Origin: VYFG01 sp965221795
GTDB lineage: Bacteria > Pseudomonadota > Gammaproteobacteria > Arenicellales > Poriferihabitantaceae
Length of the DNA: 64,000 nucleotides
Reading direction: 5' to 3'
Assembly: GCA_965221795.1 (NCBI GenBank)
Contig: OZ244914.1
Coordinates: 2,666,001-2,730,000 of the forward strand
The notes beneath the pieces are model-generated. The model was given only the letters and a program-made list of their open reading frames with translations. It made no database searches and had not been told where the DNA came from. Positions 28,871-38,164 of the stretch are shown here, piece after piece. The first letter of the stretch is position 1. Each line of letters opens with the position of its first letter. A program made the position numbers and the translations under genes.

Positions 28871-31330
28871 ATGTCCATTTCATTCCCTCCCAAAGCCGGT
28901 GCCGTTGTGATTGGTGGTGGTGTGATCGGCTCTAGTGTTACCTACCACCTGGCACGTATGGGTTGGAACGATGTCGTGCAGTTGGAACGGAGCCAATTCA
29001 GTTGTGGTACCACTTGGCACGCAGCCGGTCTCATCGGCACGATGCGTGCCAATGAAAATCATGCTAAGCTGGCCGAATATTCGATGTCAATCCTGCGGCA
29101 ACTGGAACAGGAAACCGGGCAATCTACCGGGTTTCGTCAGGTGGGTTCGCTTTCCATTGCCCATAGCAAGGCCCGTTTTGAAGAACTCAAGCGGGTGGCT
29201 TCCATGAACAATGCGTTTGGCATTACACAAGTGGACATTCTGACGCCCTCCGAAGTGGCAGAATGTTACCCGTTACTCAAGACCGATGATTTGCTGGGCG
29301 GTAGCTGGGTATCCCAGGATGGCTTTGCCAGTCCGGTAGACGTGACCATGGCATTCGTCAAGGGAGCCCGGGCACTTGGCGCTAGTTGTCAGGAAGGGGT
29401 GCTGGTGCAAGATGTCCTGATTCGGGATGGACGGGTTACGGGCGTGGTGACCGATCAGGGAGTGATCGAAACCGATGTCGTGGTCAATTGCGCCGGATTA
29501 TGGGCCCGCGAGCTGGCGAAAAAGTCCAGGGTCAATATTCCGCTGCATGCCTGCGAGCATTATTATGCGGTCACCGAAAAATTGCCGGATTTGCCCGCGG
29601 ACCTGCCCGTTATGCGAGACCATGATCGGTGTGCCTATTACAAACAGGATGCGGGCAGCCTGCTGGTCGGTGCCTTTGAAAGGAAAGCGGTGCCATGGGG
29701 GCAGAATGGCGTTCCGGCAGACTTCAGCTTCGATGAACTGGAAGGTCATATGGAAGAACAGTTGATGCCGGTGCTGGAGGATGCCATGCAAAGAGTACCC
29801 AGATTGCAGGAAGTCGGCTGGCGTACGTTTTTCTGCGGTCCCGAGAGCTTTACGCCAGACGATCAGTTTCATATCGGCGAAGTGCCGGAGGTGCGGAACT
29901 ATTTTGTCGGTGCCGGGCTCAATTCCATCGGCATTCAGAGTGCCGGCGGGTTGGGCAAGGCACTGGCCGAGTGGATCGTGGAGGGTCATCCTCCTTTGGA
30001 CCTTTGGGGCAATGATATTCGCCGTATGCACCGGTTCCAGGGTACCCAGCATTATATCCAGACCCGGGTCACAGAGACGCTGGGGTTGCTGTATGATCAT
30101 CACTATCCCTATCGTCAGATACAAACGGCTCGGGATGTTCGTCACTCCCCGGTGCATGAGCGGCTGGTTTCGCATCGTGCCTGTTTCGGGGTTGCCGCTG
30201 GTTGGGAACGACCCAACTGGTTTGCCCCCGAAGGTGTTGTGCCGGAGTATGAATACAGCTTCGGCAAGCAAAACTGGTTTGCCTATTCGGCGGCGGAACA
30301 TCGGGCGACGAGGGAAGGGGTAGTCCTGTTTGACCAGAGCAGCTTTTCCAAGTACCTGCTCCAGGGCCGTGACAGTTGCAGAGTATTGCAACGCATCTCC
30401 ACCGCCAATGTGGACCTGCCCCCGGGACGTATGGTTTATACCCACTGGCTCAATGAGCGAGGGGGGATTGAGGCGGACCTGACCGTCACCCGCATTGCCG
30501 AAGATGCCTTTTTTGTGGTGAGTGGGGCGGAAGTATCCGGCAAAGACATGGATTGGCTGAAACGACATACTCCCGATGATGCCCACTGTGTGGTTCATGA
30601 TGTCACCAACGCATGGGCCGTGTTCGGTATCATGGGTCCGGGCAGCCGGGACTTTCTGTCAGAGGCGATTCCTCATGATTTTTCCACGGCGCATTTTCCG
30701 TTTGGAGGAGTCGCAGAAGTGGAGTTGGGATCTGCAGTCGGTCGCGCAGCTCGGGTTTCTTATGTTGGGGAGTTGGGCTGGGAAATTTACCTGCCGGTGG
30801 ACATGGCCCGACATGGCTTTGACTGGCTGATGCGCCATGGCGAGTCCCATGGGCTAAAGCTGGCGGGGATGCACGCGCTGGACTCCTGCCGGATTGAAAA
30901 GAAATTCGTGCACCTGGGGCATGATGTCGGGGATGAAGATACTCCGTTGGAGTGTGGTTTGGGATTTGTCTGTGATATGAACAAGCCGATACCGTTTATC
31001 GGCTTCGATGCGATTGCCCGACAGCGTGAATCCGGTTCATGGAAAGGCAAACGGCTGGTACAGTTTCTGCTTCAGGATCCGGAAGTGGTACTGTATCATC
31101 ATGAACCCATACTCCGCGATGGCCGAGTGGTTGGCCACCTGACGTCCGGTAACTATGGTCACACCTTGGGCGGTTCGGTGGGGCTTGGCTATGTATATGA
31201 AGCGGAAGGGGTGACTGCGGAATACCTATCCGGCGGTACGTTCGAGATCGAGGTCGGGGGGGGGCGGGTACCGGCCCATGCCAGTCTGCGTTCGATGTAT
31301 GACCCCAGGGCAGAACGTATGCGAGCCTGA
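28871..31330 (+). CDS. Dimethylglycine/sarcosine dehydrogenase-like FAD and folate enzyme
   Basis: The 819-residue protein joins an N-terminal DAO-type FAD domain to a C-terminal aminomethyltransferase (GcvT-like) domain, the architecture of mitochondrial dimethylglycine and sarcosine dehydrogenases. The ADP-binding motif is AVVIGGGVIGSSVTYHLARMG, followed by ERSQFSCGTTWHAAGLIG with the His used for covalent flavin in this group. The folate domain begins near residue 440 (FDQSSFSKYLLQGRD) and includes GELGWEIYLPVD and DSCRIEKKFVHLG. The expected reaction is oxidative demethylation with one-carbon transfer to tetrahydrofolate. It stands alone, 115 bp before a PhyH-type gene, and its product could feed soxBDAG at 41.7 kb. 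A run of nine G near 31256 is in frame. Confidence 0.82.
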   Translation: MSISFPPKAGAVVIGGGVIGSSVTYHLARMGWNDVVQLERSQFSCGTTWHAAGLIGTMRANENHAKLAEYSMSILRQLEQETGQSTGFRQVGSLSIAHSKARFEELKRVASMNNAFGITQVDILTPSEVAECYPLLKTDDLLGGSWVSQDGFASPVDVTMAFVKGARALGASCQEGVLVQDVLIRDGRVTGVVTDQGVIETDVVVNCAGLWARELAKKSRVNIPLHACEHYYAVTEKLPDLPADLPVMRDHDRCAYYKQDAGSLLVGAFERKAVPWGQNGVPADFSFDELEGHMEEQLMPVLEDAMQRVPRLQEVGWRTFFCGPESFTPDDQFHIGEVPEVRNYFVGAGLNSIGIQSAGGLGKALAEWIVEGHPPLDLWGNDIRRMHRFQGTQHYIQTRVTETLGLLYDHHYPYRQIQTARDVRHSPVHERLVSHRACFGVAAGWERPNWFAPEGVVPEYEYSFGKQNWFAYSAAEHRATREGVVLFDQSSFSKYLLQGRDSCRVLQRISTANVDLPPGRMVYTHWLNERGGIEADLTVTRIAEDAFFVVSGAEVSGKDMDWLKRHTPDDAHCVVHDVTNAWAVFGIMGPGSRDFLSEAIPHDFSTAHFPFGGVAEVELGSAVGRAARVSYVGELGWEIYLPVDMARHGFDWLMRHGESHGLKLAGMHALDSCRIEKKFVHLGHDVGDEDTPLECGLGFVCDMNKPIPFIGFDAIARQRESGSWKGKRLVQFLLQDPEVVLYHHEPILRDGRVVGHLTSGNYGHTLGGSVGLGYVYEAEGVTAEYLSGGTFEIEVGGGRVPAHASLRSMYDPRAERMRA

Positions 31331-31444
31331 GCCGGACCGTTTCGACGGTACTCCAGTAGGAGCATCCGGATGCTGCATGTCGACATTGGGCAACCGGATC
31401 CGGTTCAGGGATTCCACGGACTTCCACTCGGGGAGAACTGTGAT

Positions 31445-32302
31445 ATGTCAAGCAAGAGCAATCGAGCCTTTTTCCAGGAACACGGCTACCTGATCGTCGA
31501 AAAGGTAGTTTCGTCGGCTGGGTTGGAGGCCATTCAGGCCCAGTTCCAGTCGTGGGTAGAGGAAAGCCGGGGGTATACCGCCCCTTGGGGAACGACGGTC
31601 AATGGAAAACCGAGATTCGATTTGGAAGCCGGGCATACGGCTGCGAGGCCTGCGCTGCGCAGGGTGAATGCCCCGGTGGAAATATCGGACAGTTACTTTC
31701 GGGTTATGTCGGACGGGACCATCCCGCAGATCGTGGCCGATCTGGTTGGGCCGGATGTTCGTTTCCATCACAGCAAGGTCAACTCCAAGCTTCCGGGCAG
31801 TGCCACCCAAGTGAAATGGCATCAGGATTTTGGCTTTACCCCACACACCAATGACGATGTGGTCACTGCGCTGGTATTTGTGGATGAGGTCACGACGGAA
31901 AATGGCCCTCTGAAGGTTCTGCCCGGATCCCATCGGGGAGAGATGTATTCCCTGTGGCATGACGGGCAATTTACCGGAGCTGTATCCGAAGCAGTGGCCA
32001 CGAATTGTGAAAACAGGGCAGTGATCTGCACCGGGCCGGCAGGATCGGTCTGTTTTATGCATACGCGCCTGTTGCATGCATCGGCAGCCAATCGGTCGAC
32101 TGCCCCGAGGACATTGTTTATTTGTGTATATTCTGCCGACGATGCGGTACCGTTGTCCCCGAACCCCATGCCGAGCCAATGGGAGGGCATGATGGTTGCG
32201 GGCCAGCACCGGGGCCGGGTGCGTTCGGTCCCGTTTGATATGAGGCTCCCCGAATTACCCCAGACGGCTTCTTTCTTCGATCAGCAATTCCGTCGATCAT
32301 AA
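31445..32302 (+). CDS. Phytanoyl-CoA dioxygenase (PhyH) family protein
   Basis: A 285-residue Fe(II)/2-oxoglutarate dioxygenase. The iron site is His and Asp in KWHQDFGFTPHTNDD, plus the distal His in HTRLLHASAANRST; the following Arg region binds 2-oxoglutarate. NGPLKVLPGSHRGEMY is typical of the family, including ectoine hydroxylases. The ATG at 31445 follows GGGGAGAA closely, so I prefer it to the in-frame start at 31370. Its position behind the dimethylglycine-dehydrogenase-like gene suggests an N-methyl or betaine-like substrate, which is inference only. Confidence 0.8.
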   Translation: MSSKSNRAFFQEHGYLIVEKVVSSAGLEAIQAQFQSWVEESRGYTAPWGTTVNGKPRFDLEAGHTAARPALRRVNAPVEISDSYFRVMSDGTIPQIVADLVGPDVRFHHSKVNSKLPGSATQVKWHQDFGFTPHTNDDVVTALVFVDEVTTENGPLKVLPGSHRGEMYSLWHDGQFTGAVSEAVATNCENRAVICTGPAGSVCFMHTRLLHASAANRSTAPRTLFICVYSADDAVPLSPNPMPSQWEGMMVAGQHRGRVRSVPFDMRLPELPQTASFFDQQFRRS

Positions 32303-32327
32303 CCGATCCGATCCCCAGCCCCGCGCT

Positions 32328-32900
32328 TTGCACAACGGTGTGGGAGATGTCGGACAATTTTTCCTGGATTGCGGTACCCTGTTATCCGATTCATCAAGGC
32401 GTCTTCTCGCTGTGCGCAATTCTCCCACTGAATCGGGCCCTTTTCAGAAGTACCTGTTCTCCAGTGACTGTTACGTGAGGCTGGGAGAGTACTATGCCCG
32501 CTTGGTCACGCTGCGGCAACCGAATACAGCTTCGTCCAAACAGGAATCGGTGCAACGTCAGTTTGCCGGTATCTGGCAAGAGATCTTTGACCACAACCTG
32601 GCTTTCACAAACCTTTTGCGGCAGAGTCCATGGGCTTCGCAACATGCCGCACTGGGTCAGGTGATACACCAATACGAGGAACAGGTCCGGGTACTGGGGG
32701 AGCAGTCGGTCCAGTTGTTGGTGGAACAAGTGATGACAGAGTCGTATCCGATACCGAATTTCCCGATCTTCTTTGATGCTTGGGTAGAACATTGTGACAA
32801 CGCTTGGAACCGGCTGGTGCGCACGGAGTCGTTTGCGGAAATGATTGGTCAGATCGCTAATGGATGCATCGACCACCTGACCCCAGAGCAGGGCGCATGA
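32328..32900 (+). CDS. phaE: Class III PHA synthase subunit PhaE-like
   Basis: The 190-residue protein is weakly conserved, but it lies directly before and overlaps a class III phaC. Its C-terminal part (PNFPIFFDAWVEHCDNAWNR, then VRTESFAEMIGQIANG) follows the PhaE pattern of a helical bundle ending near DxW...A. PhaE activates PhaC on the granule surface. It is about half the length of PhaE in Allochromatium-type bacteria, so the N-terminal part is missing or diverged. The start is uncertain (TTG at 32328 or GTG at 32340); no ATG fits. Confidence 0.6.
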   Translation: MHNGVGDVGQFFLDCGTLLSDSSRRLLAVRNSPTESGPFQKYLFSSDCYVRLGEYYARLVTLRQPNTASSKQESVQRQFAGIWQEIFDHNLAFTNLLRQSPWASQHAALGQVIHQYEEQVRVLGEQSVQLLVEQVMTESYPIPNFPIFFDAWVEHCDNAWNRLVRTESFAEMIGQIANGCIDHLTPEQGA

Positions 32901-33949
32901 CAGAGGGTCCCGCGCAATATATCGATCGGGAGTTAGCCCAATTCCGGGAAAAATACCAGGTCTTTAATCAGTGTATTGAACAGCATGCTTTGGGCATGGC
33001 CTGGTGCACCCCCAATCGGGTGGTGTTTCGCAATCGTCTGATGGAATTGCGGGAGTTTGACTCTGGATCGGGTTCAGAAGCGGTTCCGGTGCTGATTGTC
33101 TATTCCCATGTCAATCGACCGAATGTGCTCGACATTGATCCGAACCATTCCATGGTGCGTAACCTGTTGCAGACTGGCAATCGAGTGTTCTTGCTTGATT
33201 GGCTGCAGGCGACGGAAGAGGATCGGAAAAACGATCTGTCGGTCTATATTCTGGATGCGATTGCGGACGCGCTGGCTTATGTCAGCCAAAGCACGGGGGG
33301 TCAGCAAGTCAATCTGATGGGAATTTGCCAGGGCGGGACGTTTGCTCTATGCCATGCCTGTCTGCGTCCGGAGCGGATACGAAAATTGGGGTTGGTAGTC
33401 ACTCCGGTTGATTTTTTTGCCGGGGACGGGTTGATCCGTCATTGGTCCCGACGGATCGATTTTTCCCGTTTAGTGAACGCGCCGGTCAACATTCCTGGCG
33501 ACTTGATGACCTGGATATTTCGTTCCTTCCGCCCATTTGATGACTTGCGCCGACATGTTCACCGGATCCATGCTGTGGAAGAACACGCCGAAACCGATTT
33601 CCTGCTCCATATGGACCAGTGGATGCATGCTTGTCCCGACCAGCCGGGGCGGGCCTTTGCCCAGTTCATGCAGGACTTCTACGGACACAACCGATTGACG
33701 GAGGGTACTCTGACTGTGGGCGGGGAACGGGTAGACCTTTCGTCACTCCGGATGCCGGTGCTGAACCTGTTTGCCGAACAGGATCATCTGGTGCCGCAAG
33801 CATCGGCACAAGCACTGGTCGCTCATGTCAAACCAGAGTTGTATACCGAATCACGGTACGGGGGCGGACATATTGGACTGATCGTCAGCACGAAAGCCCA
33901 GCAACAGGTCCATCCGATACTGGGCCGATGGCTGGCTTCTGCGACGTGA
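32897..33949 (+). CDS. phaC: Class III poly(3-hydroxyalkanoate) synthase subunit PhaC
   Basis: The 350-residue length is that of class III PhaC, which polymerises (R)-3-hydroxyacyl-CoA with PhaE. The nucleophile motif is GICQGG (lipase-box-like, Cys active), the Asp lies in LNLFAEQDHLVPQ and the His in YGGGHIGLIVS. The N-terminus has NRVVFRNRLMELREF and VLIVYSHVNRPNVLDI, equivalent to the PPWINKYYILD region. The ATG at 32897 overlaps the phaE stop (ATGA), as expected for a coupled pair. A second, class I synthase lies 0.8 kb downstream on the opposite strand. Confidence 0.88.
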   Translation: MTEGPAQYIDRELAQFREKYQVFNQCIEQHALGMAWCTPNRVVFRNRLMELREFDSGSGSEAVPVLIVYSHVNRPNVLDIDPNHSMVRNLLQTGNRVFLLDWLQATEEDRKNDLSVYILDAIADALAYVSQSTGGQQVNLMGICQGGTFALCHACLRPERIRKLGLVVTPVDFFAGDGLIRHWSRRIDFSRLVNAPVNIPGDLMTWIFRSFRPFDDLRRHVHRIHAVEEHAETDFLLHMDQWMHACPDQPGRAFAQFMQDFYGHNRLTEGTLTVGGERVDLSSLRMPVLNLFAEQDHLVPQASAQALVAHVKPELYTESRYGGGHIGLIVSTKAQQQVHPILGRWLASAT

Positions 33950-33977
33950 CCTGGGTTCGCTGGGACGGACTGCCGGC

Positions 33978-34700
33978 TCAATACATATGCTGGCCACCAT
34001 TGATGCTGAGAGTGGAACCGGTGATGAAATCGGCATCATCCGCAACCAGAAACAGGACCGACCGGGCAATGTCCCCGGGATCGCCCAAACGCCCCACTGG
34101 AATGGTGGAGATGATTTTTTCGAGCACTTTTTCCGGGACTGCTCGCACCATGTCCGTCAGCACATAGCCCGGAGCGATAGCGTTCACCGTAATGCCCTTG
34201 GCAGCTCCTTCCTGGGCCAGGGCTTTGGTAAAGCCGTGAATTCCGGACTTCGCCGCCGAATAGTTGACCTGGCCATATTGCCCTGCTTGTCCATTGACCG
34301 AACCAATGTTGACAATCCGGCCAAAGCCGCGTTCTCGCATGCCTTCAATCACCAGACGACTCATGTTGAAGCAGGAGGAGAGATTGGTTTGAATGACCGC
34401 ATTCCAGCGATCAAAGTCCATCCGATGCAGGGTGCCATCACGGGTGATCCCGGCGTTGTTGACCAGAATATCGATCGGCCCCAAGTCCTTTTCGATGGTT
34501 GCGACGGCTTCCTCGCAGGCCGTGAAATCCGATACGTCAAACTGGTAAGTCGGGATGCCGGTATCGTCGGTAAACTTGCGGGCAGCTTCTGCATTGCCCG
34601 CATAGCTCGCTGCTACGGTATATCCGGCTTCTTTCAGTTGCACGCTGATCGCTTCACCGATGCCTCGGGTGCCGCCCGTGACGACTGCAATTCTACTCAT
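33978..34700 (-). CDS. phaB: Acetoacetyl-CoA reductase PhaB (copy 1)
   Basis: A 240-residue SDR enzyme that reduces acetoacetyl-CoA to (R)-3-hydroxybutyryl-CoA with NADPH. It has VVTGGTRGIGEAIS, LVNNAGITRDGTLHRMDFDRW, the catalytic Ser in IVNIGSVNGQAGQYGQ, NYSAAKSGIHGFTKALAQEG and TVNAIAPGYVLTDMV. QAGQYGQVNY is a PhaB signature. It follows class I phaC on the same strand with a 39-bp gap and converges on the class III phaEC pair. Confidence 0.93.
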   Translation of the reverse strand: MSRIAVVTGGTRGIGEAISVQLKEAGYTVAASYAGNAEAARKFTDDTGIPTYQFDVSDFTACEEAVATIEKDLGPIDILVNNAGITRDGTLHRMDFDRWNAVIQTNLSSCFNMSRLVIEGMRERGFGRIVNIGSVNGQAGQYGQVNYSAAKSGIHGFTKALAQEGAAKGITVNAIAPGYVLTDMVRAVPEKVLEKIISTIPVGRLGDPGDIARSVLFLVADDADFITGSTLSINGGQHMY

Positions 34701-34739
34701 GGGGTTTTCTCCTGCAAATGTATATTGGTGATATGGGGT

Positions 34740-36527
34740 TCAGTGTTCTTGACCAATCCGCACCTTGACGTAACTGCCAGGCGCATCTTCGATTACATCC
34801 AGCCCGCCGTCTCCGGGGTGTCGGGGCGGAACTTTTTTTCCGGCTTTTTGGTGGATCCAGCGTTGCCATTCTTCCCACCATGACCCTTCCCGTACCTCGG
34901 CATTGGCAAACCATCGGTCCGGGTCCTTTGGAGGGCGGTTGGTGACCCGATAGCCATATTTCATTTTGGCTGGCGGATTGATGATGCCGGCGATATGACC
35001 GGATCCGCCCAGGATAAACCGGACAGTTCCGGAAAACAGCCGTGTCCCGGCATAGGTGGATTTCCATGGTGCGATGTGATCCTCCAAAGCCGAGACAAAA
35101 CAGACCGGAATTTTGACCCGACCAAGGTCAATAGGCACGCCATGAATGTCGACACCACCGGGTTCTTTGAGCTTGTTGTCAATGTAAAAATTCTGCAGGT
35201 ACCAACGATGCATTCGGGCCGGCAACCGGGTAGAGTCCGAATTCCAGTACAACAAATCGAATGGTTTCGGATCTTTGCCAAGCAGGTAATTGTTGATATA
35301 AAAAGACCAGATCAGGTCATTGGCCCGCAGCATATTGAACGTGCCGGCCATGGAGTTACCTTCCAGATATCCCTTTTCCTGCATTTTCTGGTCCAGGGAG
35401 TCCAGTTGCTGCTGGTCTACGAAAACGCCCAATTCGCCCGGTTTCGTGTAATCCAGCAAGGTGGTCAGCAGGGTGGCGCTGGTGATCCGTTGGTCCCCGG
35501 TCGCATCAAAGTAAGCAAGCGCCGTCGCCAACAGTGCCCCGCCGATACAGTATCCGACTGCGTTGATGTCGCTCTGGCCGGTGGCTTGTTCAATGGCATC
35601 AAGTGCGGCCCCGATTCCTTCCGTGACATAGGCATCGAACCCGGTGTCACGATAGGAGGCATCCGGATTGACCCAGGACACAACGAAGACCGTATGGCCT
35701 TGCGCCACCAGCCATCGAATAAACGAGTTTTCCGGCTGCAGGTCCATGATATAGTATTTGTTAATCCAGGGAGGGATGACCAACAGGGGGCGTGTATAGA
35801 CTACTTCGGTGGTCGGGCTGTACTGAAGCAGTTCCAACATGCGATTGCGGAAAACCACTTTGCCCGGAGTGGTCGCGACATTGCGTCCGAGTTCAAATGC
35901 TTCGGTATCCGTCATGCGGATCTGGAGTTGGCCTTCACCCTTTTTCAGGTCTTCGAGCATATTCTTCAGGCCTTTGACCAGATTTTCCCCCTTGGATTCA
36001 ATCGTTTGCTCGATTACGGCCGGGTTGGTGGCAGCAAAATTGGTCGGGGACAGGCTTTCAATATATCGTTCCGTAAAGAATGCGACTTTTTCGGCGTCAT
36101 GTGCATCCATTCCTTCCAGATTGGACACCAGGTCGCGAGCCCAGCGGGACGTGAGCAGGTAAGATTGCTTGATCAGATTGAAAACTGGCTGGTCCTGCCA
36201 TGCCTCATGGCGGAATCGTTTGTCACTGTCGGACTCCGTGATCACCGGACGGTGTTCCACTCCCATCATGGCCAGTGCACTTTGCTGATAGAGACGCATC
36301 GTGTCTTGCCAGTACTTCATGCCGGCTGCAAATACTTTCTCTGGGTCTGTTGAGATCGCCTTGAGCCATGCGGTGCAGGCTTCGGTTAGATGGAACGGAT
36401 CCATCTCCATGGAAGAGGAATGGCTGGAAATTTCCCGGAGCAGGGAATCAAATTCCTTCAGGTTGTTCAGCAAAACCTGTTCGGGGTCGTTGTGGTCCGG
36501 ACTCGGTTGGGGTTGGGACTCGGGCAT
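34740..36527 (-). CDS. phaC: Class I poly(3-hydroxyalkanoate) synthase PhaC
   Basis: The 595-residue length and architecture are those of class I PhaC (Cupriavidus type). The N-terminal 180 residues are the granule/dimer domain. GKVVFRNRMLELLQYSPTTE and VVYTRPLLVIPPWINKYYIM precede the catalytic core, with the nucleophile in AVGYCIGGALLATALAY, the Asp in VSALEDHIAPWKSTY and the His in GGSGHIAGIINPP. The last residues carry WWEEWQRWIHQKAGKKVPPR. It is first in a phaC-phaB unit that diverges from phaR, with a TGCnnnGCA site in between. Confidence 0.95.
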   Translation of the reverse strand: MPESQPQPSPDHNDPEQVLLNNLKEFDSLLREISSHSSSMEMDPFHLTEACTAWLKAISTDPEKVFAAGMKYWQDTMRLYQQSALAMMGVEHRPVITESDSDKRFRHEAWQDQPVFNLIKQSYLLTSRWARDLVSNLEGMDAHDAEKVAFFTERYIESLSPTNFAATNPAVIEQTIESKGENLVKGLKNMLEDLKKGEGQLQIRMTDTEAFELGRNVATTPGKVVFRNRMLELLQYSPTTEVVYTRPLLVIPPWINKYYIMDLQPENSFIRWLVAQGHTVFVVSWVNPDASYRDTGFDAYVTEGIGAALDAIEQATGQSDINAVGYCIGGALLATALAYFDATGDQRITSATLLTTLLDYTKPGELGVFVDQQQLDSLDQKMQEKGYLEGNSMAGTFNMLRANDLIWSFYINNYLLGKDPKPFDLLYWNSDSTRLPARMHRWYLQNFYIDNKLKEPGGVDIHGVPIDLGRVKIPVCFVSALEDHIAPWKSTYAGTRLFSGTVRFILGGSGHIAGIINPPAKMKYGYRVTNRPPKDPDRWFANAEVREGSWWEEWQRWIHQKAGKKVPPRHPGDGGLDVIEDAPGSYVKVRIGQEH

Positions 36528-36564
36528 GGTGAGGTCCGTTGAGGTGACGTTCGGCGTGGAATGG

Positions 36565-36573
36565 TGCTACGCA
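36565..36573. promoter_or_regulatory. Candidate PhaR operator between phaC and phaR
   Basis: TGCTACGCA inside the dyad GGTGCTACGCACC fits the TGC-N3-GCA core reported for PhaR binding in Paracoccus (CTGC-N3-GCAG). It lies in the divergent promoter region, where autoregulation of phaR and repression of phaC would be expected. Confidence 0.5.
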
Positions 36574-36677
36574 CCAATCCCATCATTGCAGGGAATTTTC
36601 CGTGGCAAGTCAAGCGCAACTGCCATAGAAGGGTGTATTATCGGATAATTCGACTTTATTGTTCAATGTATCTCGTC

Positions 36678-37163
36678 ATGAGTAAAGACCACTTTCGTAT
36701 TATCAAGAAATACCCCAACCGACGGATCTATGACACGGCAGAAAGCAAGTACATTACGTTAGGGGATGTGCGAAACATGGTCGTGGAGGGAGTGGATTTT
36801 CAGGTCATTGATACACAGACCAAGAAGGATGTTACCCGCAGCATCCTGTTGCAGATCATCATCGAACAGGAATCGGAAAATGACCCGCTGTTTTCCAACG
36901 ACAACCTGCAGAACTTTATTCGTTATTATGGCGAGAAGCAGCATGAGAGCTTTTCGGAATTCATCAGCCAGAGCCTTTCATTCTTTGCTCGACAGCAGGA
37001 ACAGTTCCAGCACAGCATGACGGAGTTGATGGAACAGAATCCGGTTAAGATGTGGAGTGAGCTTGGCCAGCAGAGAATGGAAATGTGGCAAGATATGATG
37101 GGGGCATGGTTTGGTGCCTCAGGCAGTAGCCGGTCGGGCAAGACAGGCGGTAAAGAAGAGTAA
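36678..37163 (+). CDS. phaR: PHA synthesis repressor PhaR
   Basis: PhaR binds PHA granules and represses phasin and PHA genes until granules titrate it. The conserved N-terminal domain is obvious: IIKKYPNRRIYDTAESKYIT, then VVEGVDFQVIDTQTKKDVTR and SILLQIIIEQE. The C-terminal half is helical and Gln/Met-rich (FFARQQEQFQHSMTELMEQ), as usual for this granule-binding part. I prefer the ATG at 36678; an ATG at 36666 is equally in frame. It is transcribed away from class I phaC. Confidence 0.92.
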   Translation: MSKDHFRIIKKYPNRRIYDTAESKYITLGDVRNMVVEGVDFQVIDTQTKKDVTRSILLQIIIEQESENDPLFSNDNLQNFIRYYGEKQHESFSEFISQSLSFFARQQEQFQHSMTELMEQNPVKMWSELGQQRMEMWQDMMGAWFGASGSSRSGKTGGKEE

Positions 37164-37435
37164 TGCCTGGGATCGGGACGGGGTGCCAATCATGTGGACC
37201 GATCAATCTCCCGGACTTCTTCCCGGCGTATTTCCCACGCTCCAAAGGATGATTCATTTCCGGTTGTGCGAGTAATCGCTGCGTATACGAAATGGCAGTG
37301 GAGGGAACGGTCTCTCGGGCAGACGGGATCAGTCGATCGACCCCGTAGACATCCATGGTGTTCTGGGTCATATAAATGCTGATTCACAGTAGTCAGATTG
37401 CGTAGAATCACCCACTTCATAGGGTCGAGCAATGA

Positions 37436-37711
37436 ATGGTTCTTCGTGTCTTGGAATTGACCTATACATCTGAGGAAATGGCAGGGGTTGCCAATGGCCT
37501 CGGTTATCAGGGTCCGCCCTATGTCTGGGACGACCCGCTTCATTGCTTTTGTTCGGAACTTGATGCGGTCTTCACTGGCATGTACGGACTCAAACGATTT
37601 GATTTGGACAATTATGGCTTATTCTGGCCAATTGGCATGACCATTCCCGAGGCACAACAGGGGAATTCTTGTCTGGTTGTGATGAAAAGAGCAAAATCAA
37701 CAGGTATCTGA
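37436..37711 (+). pseudogene. DNA methyltransferase (type IIG/Eco57I-like) C-terminal fragment
   Basis: The 91-codon frame reads LELTYTSEEMAGVANGLGYQ, GPPYVWDDPLHCFCSELDAV and FTGMYGLKRFDLDNYGLFWP. This follows the segment (LTYT..L...A.D.G..GPPF.WD...R...R.ELDA....LYGL.RDD..YI) found towards the C-terminus of large Eco57I-like N6-adenine methylases. Most conserved Arg residues are lost, and neither the catalytic domain nor the protein's normal end is present. It is a relic. Confidence 0.5.
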
Positions 37712-38096
37712 CCGGCATGCGCTACCGTTCGCGTCGTCAATACGGAAGCTGATATCCCTTGACTTATCTTGGGCAACCAGCTGCAAGCACTTTATTGTCC
37801 CGACAACGACCTCAACATTTGTCCATCTGCTCTTGAGCCGCTCCTGTTCGACTTCGACTTCTTCCCTCGGTCCACTCCGCGACCCCGTCGTCGAGCGTCG
37901 ACTGCTCGTTCTTGTCGATTTCGATACAGGAGGCATCCACGCTGAATCCGGGCCCTTGCGACGATGGGATCGAAGGAGCCCCAAGGTTCGATTGACGATG
38001 CCAATTGGATGTCTGGAAGGTTTGGTCTGTCCTGCCCGTGCAATGATCCCGTTTTTATACTTCAGTTCTTGACAAGAAGGGATCCTGCGGATATGG
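37712..38096. other. Intergenic stretch upstream of the second phaB
   Basis: Minus-strand frames here (around 37792-38043) look like arginine-rich out-of-frame remains, possibly of a transposase, but I cannot identify a family. No supported gene. Confidence 0.4.
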
Positions 38097-38120
38097 TGCA
38101 ATGCACAATGTTGCATTGCA
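38097..38120. promoter_or_regulatory. Candidate double PhaR operator upstream of phaB copy 2
   Basis: TGCAATGCA (38097-38105) and TGCATTGCA (38112-38120) are inverted copies of each other, separated by six bases, about 45 bp before the phaB start. Both fit TGC-N3-GCA, and the arrangement suggests cooperative binding of two PhaR units. Confidence 0.6.
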
Positions 38121-38164
38121 GCACACGCTGCGACTTTTCACCGTCCAATTGGAGAAAATGTAAA

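Noticed and set aside
31256..31264. Run of nine G in the dimethylglycine-dehydrogenase-like gene as a phase switch
   Set aside because: The frame is intact, the run lies near the 3' end where slippage would change only the tail, and the codons simply encode Gly-Gly-Gly.
34995..36353. 452-codon plus-strand open frame
   Set aside because: Antisense shadow of the class I PHA synthase.
37190..37543. 117-codon minus-strand frame beside phaR
   Set aside because: It overlaps the methylase fragment on the other strand and shows no recognisable domain.
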